Notes under the pieces: model-generated
The model's input: the letters and a program-made list of their open reading frames with translations, nothing else
Databases searched by the model: none
Told to the model about the DNA's origin: nothing
Position numbers and translations under genes: made by a program
Shown: in pieces, positions 54,701-64,000 of the stretch
Layout of the letters: each line of letters opens with the position of its first letter
Position numbering within the stretch: position 1 is the stretch's first letter
DNA from: Ampelocalamus luodianensis
Taxonomy: Eukaryota; Streptophyta; Magnoliopsida; Poales; Poaceae
DNA: 64,000 bases
Direction of reading: 5' to 3'
Assembly: GCA_036346255.1 (NCBI GenBank)
Contig: CM070618.1
Coordinates: 77,634,428 to 77,698,427, forward strand

Positions 54701-56999
54701 TCTAATTTAATTATCTGCGAGATTTAGCTATGCGAAGCTTGATTTCTCGTAGACAATAATCATACGTGCGACCATTCCAGGAAGCATCGATGAGCACTAT
54801 AAAATACCTCAAATTACCCTTACGGGGCTATATAGGACCGCAAAGGTCTCCCGGATACGGTCCAGAATGCGGGGACTTCATCCTTTGCTTTGAGCAAAAA
54901 GGTCTAGTAATTAATTTCGGTGGCATCATGAGGCACACAAAATCTTCCCGATTCGAGAAATTCTTAACATTCATATCATGTCCCCGTGAATTGTTAATTA
55001 TATTTCTCAAGATCCTAAGACCTAGACGGCACAATCTATCATGCGAGAGATAGAAAAGTTGAGCTTCGAATACGGTTTCGTGACGGTATAGGTCAGAGGT
55101 GCCTTAATATTAGTGTAGTATAGCCCAATTTCATATGAAGGAAGATATTCTAATGCTATTTTTCACTTTCTTCATGCTTTGTAGTGAACAGGTATTCTGT
55201 ACCATACTCTTATTCAGTCTCTACATGGAAACTATTAGCGCAAATATCCTTGAGAGTTCTAGTCGATTCTGGGTACAACAAGTCTTCTTCAATGACCAAA
55301 ATTGTGCCTGTTGGGAGTATAATTATGGCCCTTCCCGAGCCTATTATACAAGTATCATTGCACTGCGATCGTCGTAAGACTACCGGCATTCTTGCCGATC
55401 ATTGGAAAAATTGTTTCTCTCAGATGGTATTCGCAGCCGCTACATGCTAAGCACACTTCCTCCATAGGCGCCACACGCGTTCTAATATAATGTAATTCAT
55501 TAATATGTAGCAAAAACAAGCAACACATAAATAAAATACTTGGATATCGTAACGTAACTTGCTATTATAAAAACGGGAAAAATAAGCCTTGCAGGACTCA
55601 TAATAAGAATTTAATGCTTCGCTCTGCTAGAGCTTGCAACCATTATTCAATAATTCAAAATTTTGCTTCAATTACAAACTGCAGGTTACTATAAAAGATT
55701 CGAGTGCAATGCGTGCACTAGATCTAATAGACGAAGTATTCAGGAACTTCTGCCTCAATCGGCTCCATGCGCGATCTTCTCCTTTTGGGCAGCTACGGTG
55801 TGGCGTGCGATGTCCAAAGGAGGGATGATGGGGTTGCGCATCGGGCTGTCCACATTCATAAGTGCAACTAATGGATGTGAATCCTCGTGCTCGCAATGGC
55901 GAGGTGTGCCTCATGCTATCATTTGCCCTTTTTCTTAGACCGAAAGCATCAATAACGTCATGACGCACTACCTTACCCTTCTTGCTCCTCTCATTCGTGA
56001 GAGGTTTCATCACCTTGTAGTCGCTAGCGATGGCTTTATGGCCAACATTGCTATTAGGTGGTCTGCGAGATGTAATTCTTTACGAGAACATCATCCGAGT
56101 TTCGCAACTTGCATGATATCAATTAATTCGACATACCGCATGTAGCCGTCTTGACATTAGTTGCGTGCGGATTGCACCGCATTCGTGAAAGGTAGAAAAT
56201 CTTCTCCATCTTACGCTCATCCGTGATTACATTACCACGAAATTGAAGATCGATACAAATTTTATACAAAATCGCCATCTTGCGTCGGTTCTTTGAACTC
56301 TTGGTTCGTGATGCTACCATATTTATATTCATGCAAAAGTTTAAAGGGTTCTTGCTAGTAATCTGCATATAATGGTTGCAAAATTCTCATAATGCTCATC
56401 GAACTCGTGTTCAGATTCGTATTTTTCTATGCATTTTTCATGATTTATCGCTATTTTGGTGATTAAAAGCAATATAAACAATCACGAGATAATCAAAACG
56501 AAGAATACAAGATAAATAAATTGCATAAAAATAATAATAACAAAGTTAAACATACTTCAAATGCAAAAAAATTGGATTCCCGAAGCCCTTTTCTGCTGGA
56601 AAAATGACTTTTCGGCGAAATCTGCAATTTTCACGGGTTAAAACGCGAAATCTCAGTTCTGAGAAGAATTTGCGTAATTTTCAATTTCTGAGGGGTTATT
56701 CTGCAAGAATATACATAATCCCGGAAATTTCCCAATTCCAGCGGGGTTTTTCGCAAAATTCCATATCCGTGAAAAATTCTCATAATTTTCAGAACTACGA
56801 GGGCCTTACTGCAAAAATTTTATTATTCGCAAACTTCCCCGTAATTTTCAGAATTCCGAGGGTTAATTCGCAAAATCGGGATTTTCTTCCCCCCTTTTTT
56901 TTTATTTCTTTCCGGGCGGGCCATCCTTTTCTCGCCTGACATTTGGTGACCTTTGGCCCATTCTACCAACCGGCTTCAAATCGGTGCTAGGGTTTCCCT

Positions 57000-57560
57000 A
57001 GCACCGACTCTCTTGGCGGCGCCACTCACAAGGCCGTGTGGCACGGCGACCGGCAGAAAGTGACGCGCGACTTCGTGCAAGCCGGTGGCGGTGGCGGCGC
57101 GTGCGGCTTTCGAGGCCCGAGGCGGTCAGCGCGGCCGGTTCAAAGCGCGCAAGCGGGCGCCACGGAGGCGGCGCGGCGGCCGCACGCGGCGCGCGCCGGT
57201 GAGTGGGGCCATTGCGGGAGCGGCGGCGCGGTGCCGTCGCGGCCTTGCGGGCGGAGATGTCGCTGCTGGGCGGCGATGCGCGGCGGCGCGGCGGCGGCGG
57301 CGGGCCGGCGGCGCGGTCTTGCCGGTCGCGGCAGCGGCGCGGCGCAGCGGCAGTGCAAAGCGACGACGGTCGCGGCGCGGTTCGGCGGGCGCGGCCGAGC
57401 CTTCTTCCTCCTTCCTTTACTTCATGCCATGGCGCAATGTGGCGGCGCGGTGCAAGGTGGCTACGAGCCATGGGCGGCGACGCAGCGGCGACGAGGCGGC
57501 GGTACCTTTACGAGGTGGCACGGCCGCCTCCGGCAGGCGCACGACTTCGGGCCGACATCT
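57000..57560 (-). other. GC-rich leader of the copia element
   Basis: Between the 5' LTR and gag. Open frames on both strands are long (57036-57608, 57203-58030) but are low-complexity Ala/Arg/Gly and match nothing. The equivalent part in the truncated copia is 25.88-26.42 kb. Confidence 0.7.
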
Positions 57561-57603
57561 ACGGAGCATGCGGGCGCCGCGAGATTTTTCTGTACTGTTC
57601 ATA

Positions 57604-57725
57604 TGTAATCACTGTTTATATACAATTACTGTTCACTCGCGATTACCGTTCATCCGCGATCACTGTTCACTCGCGATTACTGTTCATCCGTGATTACTGT
57701 TTACTCACGATTACTGTTTATCCAT
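57604..57725. repeat. Tandem repeat of about 21-22 bp (GATTACTGTTCAYYCGY)
   Basis: Six or so imperfect units inside the copia leader. Absent from the corresponding position of the truncated copia, whose 5' part is missing. Confidence 0.75.
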
Positions 57726-58172
57726 GTATGTATACGATGCAAAGAGGTGTAATACGAGATTGCAACGAGGCGCGGCTTCATGCCGACATGTGCATGCTTG
57801 CCGCGTGCTGGCGGCGTGGCTCTGTCGTTGCCTCCGTGGCGATACGTGATGGCGGACTATGCCGCCGTAACGATCGCGAGGTAGTGACAACCGCGCTGCG
57901 GCGGTGCCGTGCACATGGTTCCTTCCATGCGATTGCATATATTACCATACGATACAATCATCATCTACTCTTTCATGCAATCCACCGATTGGCTTGGCCG
58001 GCGACTTCAAGTCGGCTCGCGGTAGATTAGAGCGGATTTGCACCGTAGGAAACCAATCTAGAAAGCCAAATTTGCAGAATTGAAAGCAATCTAGAAAAAC
58101 GATTCAATCTACGAGTGTCGTTCATTGACGGTTACCTTTCCGATGCGAGAAGAGTCGATCGTGCTGATAACG

Positions 58173-58445
58173 TGTTGAGGAACCGTCATTTGTGAGTCCA
58201 AATCGAGCGATTACCTCGTAGACAAGCGTAGAATCGTAAGAACAATGCATGAACAAGAAGAACAGAATAAGAGATAGAACACAAAGATGTAGGGGGACTT
58301 CTTGCTTCTCCTTATTCCTTTATCCATCGATCAATCCTTTACAATGAATAGCACCCCCTATTTATAGGCTACGACCCTGCTAGGGTTTGGGATGGTGCGC
58401 CCACTAATAGGCCGACTGCAGGGTCAGACCCATGGTTTCCCAACA
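58173..58445 (-). repeat. 5' LTR of the complete copia element
   Basis: Same length as the 3' LTR; most differences are transitions and cluster in the first 40 bp. Confidence 0.92.
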
Positions 58446-59469
58446 AGAACCATTGCCAATTGTAACATCACCTTAAGATAGTAAGCATATCCGCATGATA
58501 TCCACACTCACGTAATTAAGCAAGAAAAAACTTTAATGGTGACCATAGCGACCACCTTTCTATTTTAGTCCTCCAATCAACAAATCACCAAGTCAGGGTC
58601 TAATTGCAGACTGTGCACTCAGGTAGCTATCTGATTGCGAAATGAATTGACATTGTTTGGACGATGGGATTTAGTTCGAATTTGAACAATATACTCAGGT
58701 AGCTATTTTTTTCTGCAGATAAATCTGATCAAAGATTTGAGCACTATATGTCAATATCTCTGGCCTGGCTTCGACTTCAATAAGGTTATCTGATCTCAAG
58801 CCCTTAATTCACAACGAGAGAACAGTAAATTATGCCAGTGCCATCGACTCACTAAGATCACTGCTCTCATGTCCAGTGTACCCAATGGGCCCCTGTGTTC
58901 CCAACGTGACCCTTGATGATCAGCAAACCAAGTCCAACACAGAAGTCTCAACCTGTGGACTGGGTGCTATATGTCTCCCTTGGCAGCTTTGTTTCCGTGT
59001 CAGCCTCTCAGCTTGATGAGATCGTGTTGGGCCTTGCAGCATGTGAGGTCAGATTCTTGTGGATTATCCGTGAACAATCTTCTCGGGTGCGAGAACTTGT
59101 CTGTGACACCAATAGGGGCATGATACTTCCATGGTGCAAGCAGTTGATGGTTCTGTGCCATCTTCTGTTGGGGGATTCATGACACATTGCGGAATGAACT
59201 CAACACTTGAAGCCCTCTTCGCTGGTGAACCTTTGCTCACCCTACCACGGTTCTTTGATCAACCAATTGATTTTTTTTAGATAATAGAAGGACAAGCCTT
59301 CCGGCCTCTGCATCATACGATGCACACAACCAAAATTTATTATACACGAACAAAACGGCTTACAAAAAGCAGATCAAGTACTAAATGACAAACAAATTGC
59401 TGTGGCCAGCATCGGGAACAGCCCATCGCTGGCGACAACTAGCTTCTCCTTCAACCAACACATCCGAAC

Positions 59470-60540
59470 AGTAGCTGTGCAACAAGGTGCTTGAGGGTTA
59501 AGTTACCAAAGCGACGCCTCCAAGGAGGGACAGAAAACGTCGCCAGATCCAACCAATGAAGGTCAAATCTGGGGTTTTCATCCCGGCGAGCAGATACCAG
59601 TGTTTCAAGACAACGCCTGCAAGAAGGGCACGACGCTCGTCGTCTGACCCAACCAGTGAAGGTCAGATCAAATACTCAGTACGTCGTCGTCGTCGGATCC
59701 AACCACTGAAGGCTAGATCAAGATTTTTCACCCGGTGAACCGCCTCGTGTTGGGCGTCGGGATACCTATGCTCCAAGACAACGCCTTCAAGAAGGACATC
59801 ACGCGTTTTTAATAGAACTGTCGATACTATCACGCATTTGCCAACCGAACCGTGAAGTACCTCATCACGCCTCGTGATATGTGACGGATCAATACTCGAT
59901 GCGTCGTGAAAATTTTGAATACGCGCGAATGATCGGAGTAGCGTAAATACCACCGGGAATACATTTAGTATTTTTTTGCGGTTGAAAAACTATCACAGAC
60001 GGTTTTAACAAGAACCGCTCAGGATAGTAATATCACGCACGTTCTTGTTCGTAACCGCTCGTGAAATATACTATCACGAGCACGTCTAAGTATAACCGTC
60101 AGGATAACTACTATCGCGCATTTGCTCTACTTTCAACCGCTTGTGATATTCGTATCACGATTTGCTTTTTGAACCGTCGTGATAATGTCTCGTTATCACA
60201 GATGAACTTTTCGCACGGTTCGAAAACCGCCTGCGTGATGACGTTCCAACCGCCTGCGGATGACGCTTTCGTAGTAGTGAACCACTGAAAGCCAGATCGA
60301 AGGTATTCACCTAGAAGAGCAGGTACCGGTGCTCCAAGATAATGCCTTCAAGAAGGACACGATGCTCGTCGTCTGACCCGACCAGTGAAGGCCAGATCAT
60401 ACTCCATACGTCGTCGTCGCCTGATCCAACCACTGAAGGCCAGATTGAGGGATTTCACCTAGGAGAGCAGGTACCGGTGCTCCAAGACAACACCGCAATG
60501 CATCCTTGACGCCATATCCAACCAGTGAAGGCTAGATCAC
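59470..60540. repeat. Imperfect repeats CCAACCASTGAAGGYYAGATC / CTCCAAGACAACGCCTTCAAG
   Basis: The first word recurs at about 59550, 59650, 59698, 60280, 60385, 60430 and 60520; the second recurs between them. The block is split by the CACTA-like stretch. Confidence 0.65.
59800..60283. mobile_element. CACTA-like terminus inside the retroposon
   Basis: Ends GCTTTCGTAGTAGTG at 60283, i.e. CACTACTACGAAAG when read inward. It has many short subterminal repeats of the type TATCACRNNNGGTT in both orientations (AACCGCTCGTGA, GAACCGTCGTGATA, ACCGCCTGCGTGATGACG). The left end lacks a clear CACTA terminus, so the element is partial or its left boundary is eroded. Confidence 0.5.
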
Positions 60541-60958
60541 CACCACTGTTCAAAGCAGCCATGAACCACAGCCTAGCACAACCGCGAAGCCACGGTCACA
60601 TGCAGCCTCTACAAAAAAGAGGTCGACGGCCACTGTTGGCCACGCACCGCATCTCCACCAAAACCCACCCGGGTCCGCCTCCCGTCGTCTAAATCCAGCG
60701 CCAAAGCACAGATCCAGAACCAGAACCCGGATCCAGAACAGTTGTGCCACCACGCCGCTTGCAAACGACCGTGCCCCTCGCGCCGCCGCAATGGCCGCCC
60801 TTCGCACCGCCTGCACGCGGCCCTTGCGCTGCCCGCACCAGCCCTCTAATGTCGGTGAAACCAACAGCCCTCCACAGATCTCGCCGACCTCAACGCCGAT
60901 GATCCTCCCAGCCAAACCAATGGCCGCTTGCCGTCCGGAGACGCCACCGGGCTCCAGA

Positions 60959-61061
60959 ACCTTCTTGCGGAGATCAGGCCTGCCCTTCTTGACGGTGGCC
61001 ATGACCATGTCGCCGACGACAGCCGGTTAAGCCTATCCTTGATGCCTTTCACCGAGATAAA
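60959..61061 (-). pseudogene. Fragment of ribosomal protein uL14 (RPL23 of plants)
   Basis: Minus strand reads ISVKGIKDRLNRL, then after a loss of about 10 nt VGDMVMATVKKGRPDLRKK. This matches the middle of eukaryotic uL14, where the intact protein has a short PSAC stretch at the lost place. The similarity stops right after LRKK, where the sequence becomes unrelated, suggesting an exon border or a breakpoint. It cannot make a ribosomal protein and is a captured gene piece. Confidence 0.8.
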
Positions 61062-61904
61062 CGGTGAGGCGCGAATAATGCGGAGATGCCCCGTCGCCAC
61101 CGCCGGCGGCGGCCACCAGCTGCGGTAGCAAGGGAATGAGGCCGAGAGAGGTCCTCTGGCTGGAGGCGGTCGATCTGGCTCCGACGGCAACCAATTGGGA
61201 AAACCAGATCTAGTTCCTCGCCGACCACCGATCCCTCCTCCGGAACCACCTCCCCAGATCTCGTCTCACCTCCTCCAGCGCCGCGAAACACCGCCTCCGC
61301 CGCCTCCACGGCCGCGCGCATCTCGCCGGCCTCGACCGCCCCGCCCACGTGGAACGCGCCGGCCTCCGCGGCGGCGCCAACCGCCACCCACCTCGCTCGA
61401 AAGGAGGGCCTACGCGGGGACGTCCAGGGCTAGCGGAGGTGCGGGGAAGTGGAAGCGCTTCGGGGTCGGCGAGGACGAGCTCGTCCGCCGCAGTGGAGCG
61501 TGCGCTGCGCGCCGTCCAGATCTTTTGGGGCAGGGTGAGGTCCGGGATGCGGAGGGAGGCCTCGAGGAGGAAGGGAGGTGGAACGAAAGGCCCCGGGAGG
61601 GGGTCTCAGGGGGGGGCTCTTGGCGGCTAGGGTTTTTTCTCCTCAATCAACTAATTGATGACAGTCTAATTGTAGAAGAATGGAATATTGTGCTGAAGTT
61701 GAGGGATTGGACTGATAAGGATCGCCTGATCGGAAGCGAGGAGATTGCAAGGGCGGTTAAGAGGCCTGTGATGAAGCTGAGACGTAGGCAATAAGAAGAC
61801 ATGCCCTTGAGTGGAAAGAGGTTTCTCGCAGAGCAGTCAACAAGGGAGGATCTTCGTATCACAATCTCAGTTCATTGATGGAGATGTTACACTCATCACG
61901 ATAA

Positions 61905-63110
61905 TTGGGACACCAGTATCTGGTATGTACCGAAATCGATAAGCAATGTTCTAAAACTGATGTTTGAAATGTATCATTTGTTCCACCATTTTGTTTGTCC
62001 GAGCCCTATTTGGACAGTGCTATTTTAACCTTCCATGTTATACTTCACACCTTTGTTTTTAGGCTATACTTGACGCCTGTATGCCAGAAAGACTGGTATA
62101 GCTGAAATTCTTTTCCCTCCTTATTGAACGTTCTTTAACTTACACACTAGTTGTAGGATCTTATCACCTTATGGCAAACTAGGAAGTGTGAATTAACTTG
62201 ATACACTCCAGTTGTAGGATCTTTTGTCAAACTAAGAAGCGTGTGATTCCTTTTTTTTTTAAGATTAGAAGCGTGCGAATTAACTTGAAGTTTCAAAATT
62301 ACTAATTTTTTTTTTATAAAGTATGTTGGAGAACTGCACATCTTTTTCAGTAAAGAGGAGGAAAAAAGGCATCATGCATACAAAGTTTTTGCACAATGCA
62401 GATGCAATTCGAAATCACCCTGCAAGTTATCAAATTTCTATTGGAAATTTGATATTGAAGACTTGAACAATCTACTTATCAAAGACATGGATATATGTAT
62501 TGCGTTTTTATTTTCTTGGCTGCAAATAGTGGTAACTCTATTCATCTATTGTATTTGTTCCTCTTCCTTAATGAATGGGATAATTTGGTCAGTAGCATCC
62601 CAAACATGGACATTTTGCTAGATAACATTACAATCATCTCGATCGTACTGCAATTTAATAACATCCTAAACACATGAAATTATGCTAGATACATTGTCGT
62701 CACCTTTTCTATCCGAAACTGGTAATTAGGGGAGGGAAATTAGTGGAAATGCCCAAATTGCCCCTTATTTGGTGAGGTAAAATGATTTAGAAGAAAGGAT
62801 ATTAAAGGAGAACGTGGCTATTAAAGGAGAACGTGGCTTTATACTGGGGGATGGGAAATTTTTTTGACTCGGAAGCTCGTAGTACCCTTTTGTGCCAATA
62901 GCAAAAAGAGAACAAGGGCAAATTGGTCTTTTTATCCTACTAAGGGCTGCCTCGGATATAAAAGGTTGCGTCAAAAACATTGATCTTTGATATGCTACTC
63001 AGACAATTTTCCCAATTTGAAAACATCGTAACGTCACCATCACCTGCACCAAATCACGAATTTAATAATACTTCATCACCGAGGCGACGTAGTCTCTTTC
63101 TTGATCCTTA
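61905..63110. other. Intergenic, no gene seen
   Basis: 3' flank of the UGT pseudogene. Short poly(T) runs near 62250 and 62312. A 19-bp perfect tandem duplication (TATTAAAGGAGAACGTGGC) lies at 62800-62837. A frame from 62980 has no domain and runs into the hAT element. Confidence 0.5.
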
Positions 63111-63118
63111 CCAACAAG

Positions 63119-63889
63119 TAGAGCTGGGCACTGGGCCATGCCACGCCGGCCCGGTTCAAACCCGCCGTGCTTCGGGCCGTGCCAGTTCGGCCCAGTCACT
63201 CCGTCGTGCCGTGCCGTGCCGGCCCATCTCACCTCCGGCTAGGTTCAGGCACGGCCCAAAGCCCGTCGTGCCGGGATCGTGCCGTGCCAGCCCAAGCCCA
63301 GCCCTAAGTAACTATAGAGCAGCGCGTGGGGAAGGAGAGGGAGTGAGAGGGAGGTGGTTGGAGGAATGGAGGAGGGGCGGCCGGCACGCACGAGGGAGGA
63401 GGGCGCGATCGGCAGCGTATGGAGAGGGAGGTGGTTGGAGCTAGAGGGAAGGGAATCAGAGAATGTGATTAGGGATTGTGAATTTTGGAGCCGAGGCCCG
63501 GGAGTAGGGGTTGGGGGAGCTCAAGAGGGATGTTAGGCTAGACCGGGTGGCAGAGGGGGTTATTGGTTGGGCCAGGCCGGAATGGCAGGGGAGGGTTATT
63601 GGTTGCACCAGGCCGAGATGGGGGAGTGATTGAGCTAGGCTGAGAGAGGGAGGATTGGGCTAGAACAGGAAGGTTGGGCCTATTTCGTGCCGTGCCGGCC
63701 CAAACACGGCCCAACTGATCGTGTCGTGCCGTGCCGCCCAACGGGCCGCATTCTCAGGCCCAGCCCGGCCCGTAGTTCGTGCCATACCGGCCCGGCCCAC
63801 CACGTGCCGTGCCGTGTCGTGCTTAGACCGTGCCGTGCCGCCCGTGCTTTGGACCGGCCTGGAAAAGCACGGCCCATATCCCAGCTCTA
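63119..63889. mobile_element. hAT-type non-autonomous transposon, 771 bp
   Basis: Perfect 8-bp target duplication CCAACAAG (63111-63118 and 63890-63897). Terminal inverted repeats start TAGAGCTGGG on both sides. Subterminal parts are rich in GTGCCGTGCC / GGCACGGC and GGCCCGG words in inverted arrangement. No transposase. Confidence 0.88.
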
Positions 63890-63897
63890 CCAACAAG

Positions 63898-64000
63898 TGC
63901 AACGCAGTGCACGCACTGCTTTTGCAAGTGGTAACTGGAAGTCTCCGAACAGACGCAGGTGGTAACGATCATTAGTCACGAAATGGCCTTGGTCGACGCC
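63898..64000. other. Right edge, nothing assignable
   Basis: About 100 bp after the hAT element; too short to assign. Confidence 0.4.

Larger units (their letters stand above)
51431..58445 (-). mobile_element. Complete Ty1/copia retrotransposon, 7.0 kb, perfect target duplication
   Basis: LTRs of equal length at 51431-51703 (3') and 58173-58445 (5'). Target duplication AGAAC at 51426-51430 and 58446-58450. On minus, a degenerate primer site TTATCAGCACG follows the 5' LTR and the polypurine tract AAGGGGGAG precedes the 3' LTR (51704-51712). Decayed coding order on minus: gag about 56.16-55.67 kb, GAG-pre-integrase 55.03-54.83 kb (LRILRNIINNSRGHD), integrase to about 54.24 kb, reverse transcriptase about 53.2-52.47 kb, RNase H about 52.2-51.98 kb (FFYAHELQKMNVFKV). 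By eye the LTRs differ at 14 of 273 positions (about 95% identical). The interior has many stops. Confidence 0.9.
49713..58506 (-). mobile_element. 1.77-kb solo LTR in the UGT pseudogene intron, split by a copia element
   Basis: Plus-strand start TGTAGGACTGGAAAGG at 49713 and end ..GATATCCACA at 58506, both flanked by CTCAC (49708-49712 and 58507-58511). The part right of the copia insertion is only 56 bp (58451-58506). Without the copia element the LTR is about 1769 bp. Read on minus it starts TGTGGATATC and ends CCTTTCCAGTCCTACA, with a TATA-like TCTATAAATAGGG near 50602-50614. Related to the LTR at 23.5-25.16 kb. No internal region is present, so it is a solo LTR. Confidence 0.78.
59272..61645 (-). 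mobile_element. 2.4-kb poly(A)-tailed retroposon in UGT exon 2, chimeric
   Basis: Read on minus it ends ..GATGCAGAGGCCGGAAGG..CTATTATCTAAAAAAAA, resembling grass LINE 3' ends, and starts GAGGAGAAAAAACCCTAGCC. A 14-bp target duplication flanks it: ATCAACCAATTGAT (59258-59271) and ATCAACTAATTGAT (61646-61659), one mismatch. The UGT reading resumes directly after it. The interior holds a GC-rich 5' part with splice-like GGTGAG words, a uL14 gene fragment, imperfect repeats around CCAACCACTGAAGGCCAGATC, and a CACTA-like terminus. No reverse transcriptase is present. Confidence 0.75.
45043..61904 (+). pseudogene. Second UGT87-like gene, broken by four mobile-element insertions
   Basis: Pieces in order. 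Exon 1a 45043-45220 (KRGHVNAMMNQSRLLATRGA, VIVTEE), whose first residues are already degenerate. Exon 1b 48939-49250 (IPNVIPSEHGRAANHASF, VADTYVPWVVGIGNRRGVPV) with a GT donor at 49251. Exon 2a 58719-59271 (after a CTGCAG acceptor; WVLYVSLGSFVSVSASQLDE, THCGMNSTLEALFAGEPLL). Exon 2b 61646-61904 (LIVEEWNIVLKLRDW, IGSEEIARAVKR, then in another frame HALEWKEVSRRAV to a TAA at 61902). Frame shifts occur at the exon 1a/1b junction, inside exon 2a (58.75-58.95 kb and 59.16 kb) and in exon 2b. The PSPG box is damaged (CGMN for CGWN). Excluding insertions, its own intron was only about 0.67 kb. Clearly a tandem duplicate of the intact UGT. Confidence 0.88.

Noticed and set aside
57604..57725. CRISPR-like array of short repeats
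   Set aside because: Units are directly tandem without unique spacers, and the genome is a plant nuclear one.
57036..58030. 190-275-codon frames in a GC-rich stretch
   Set aside because: Low-complexity frames in the copia leader, in three frames at once; no match to a known domain.
61188..61197. CAACCAATTG as the right target duplication of the retroposon in UGT exon 2
   Set aside because: UGT homology does not resume after it; it resumes at 61646 next to a better 14-bp duplication.
1..64000. tRNA, rRNA or organellar insertions, or a new defence-like gene system
   Set aside because: No tRNA cloverleaf, rRNA segment or organellar gene block was recognised (the bL34 gene is nuclear with a transit peptide), and no clustered unknown genes suggest a new system.

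Overview
This window looks like nuclear DNA from a grass (Poaceae). The genes have introns, GC-rich first exons and plant-type promoters. They belong to plant families (WAT1/EamA transporter, CYP94 cytochrome P450, plastid bL34 with a transit peptide, family-1 UDP-glycosyltransferases). The rest is mostly grass-type transposable elements, many nested inside each other. I cannot fix the species from the sequence alone.

Layout. 1-1.64 kb: probable minus-strand gypsy LTR running off the left edge. 2.4-4.15 kb (minus): five-exon WAT1/MtN21-type transporter with a one-base deletion in exon 4. 4.3-10.9 kb: non-coding, AT-rich, with a small MITE and two tandem-repeat arrays. 10.98-12.53 kb (plus): intact single-exon CYP94 P450. 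14.11-15.56 kb (plus): a decayed tandem copy of it. 16.2-17.4 kb: repeats with LTR-like features and a 98-bp GC-rich tandem array. 17.64-19.24 kb (minus): intact two-exon nuclear gene for plastid ribosomal protein bL34. 19.8-25.9 kb: repeat-rich, with a hAT element, a stray C-terminal exon of an MnmA/TRMU-type tRNA 2-thiouridylase, a CACTA-like terminal region, and a 352-bp solo LTR sitting inside a larger LTR. 25.9-31.57 kb (plus): 5'-truncated Ty1/copia element whose 3' LTR ends 175 bp before the next gene.

31.74-44.35 kb (plus): an intact 465-aa UGT87-like glycosyltransferase whose single intron has grown to 11.2 kb. The intron holds a hAT element, a minus-strand copia fragment, a miniature LTR element split by a 5.3-kb chromovirus, an RTE-type LINE tail split by a 628-bp foldback element, and a MITE. 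45.04-61.90 kb (plus): a second UGT87-like gene, now a pseudogene broken by four insertions. A gag/protease-only gypsy element sits in exon 1. A 1.77-kb solo LTR in the intron itself holds a complete 7.0-kb copia element. A 2.4-kb poly(A)-tailed retroposon carrying a uL14 (RPL23) gene fragment sits in exon 2. 63.1-63.9 kb: a hAT-type element with a perfect 8-bp target duplication.

The working genes are probably bL34 (plastid translation), the CYP94 oxidase (fatty-acid or jasmonate-type hydroxylation, inferred from family) and the UGT (small-molecule glucosylation). The transporter works only if the frameshift is an assembly error. I found no operon-like or defence-like system. The notable content is how the insertions are ordered and how they split or decorate the genes. 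Boundaries come from reading LTR ends, primer sites and target-site duplications by eye.
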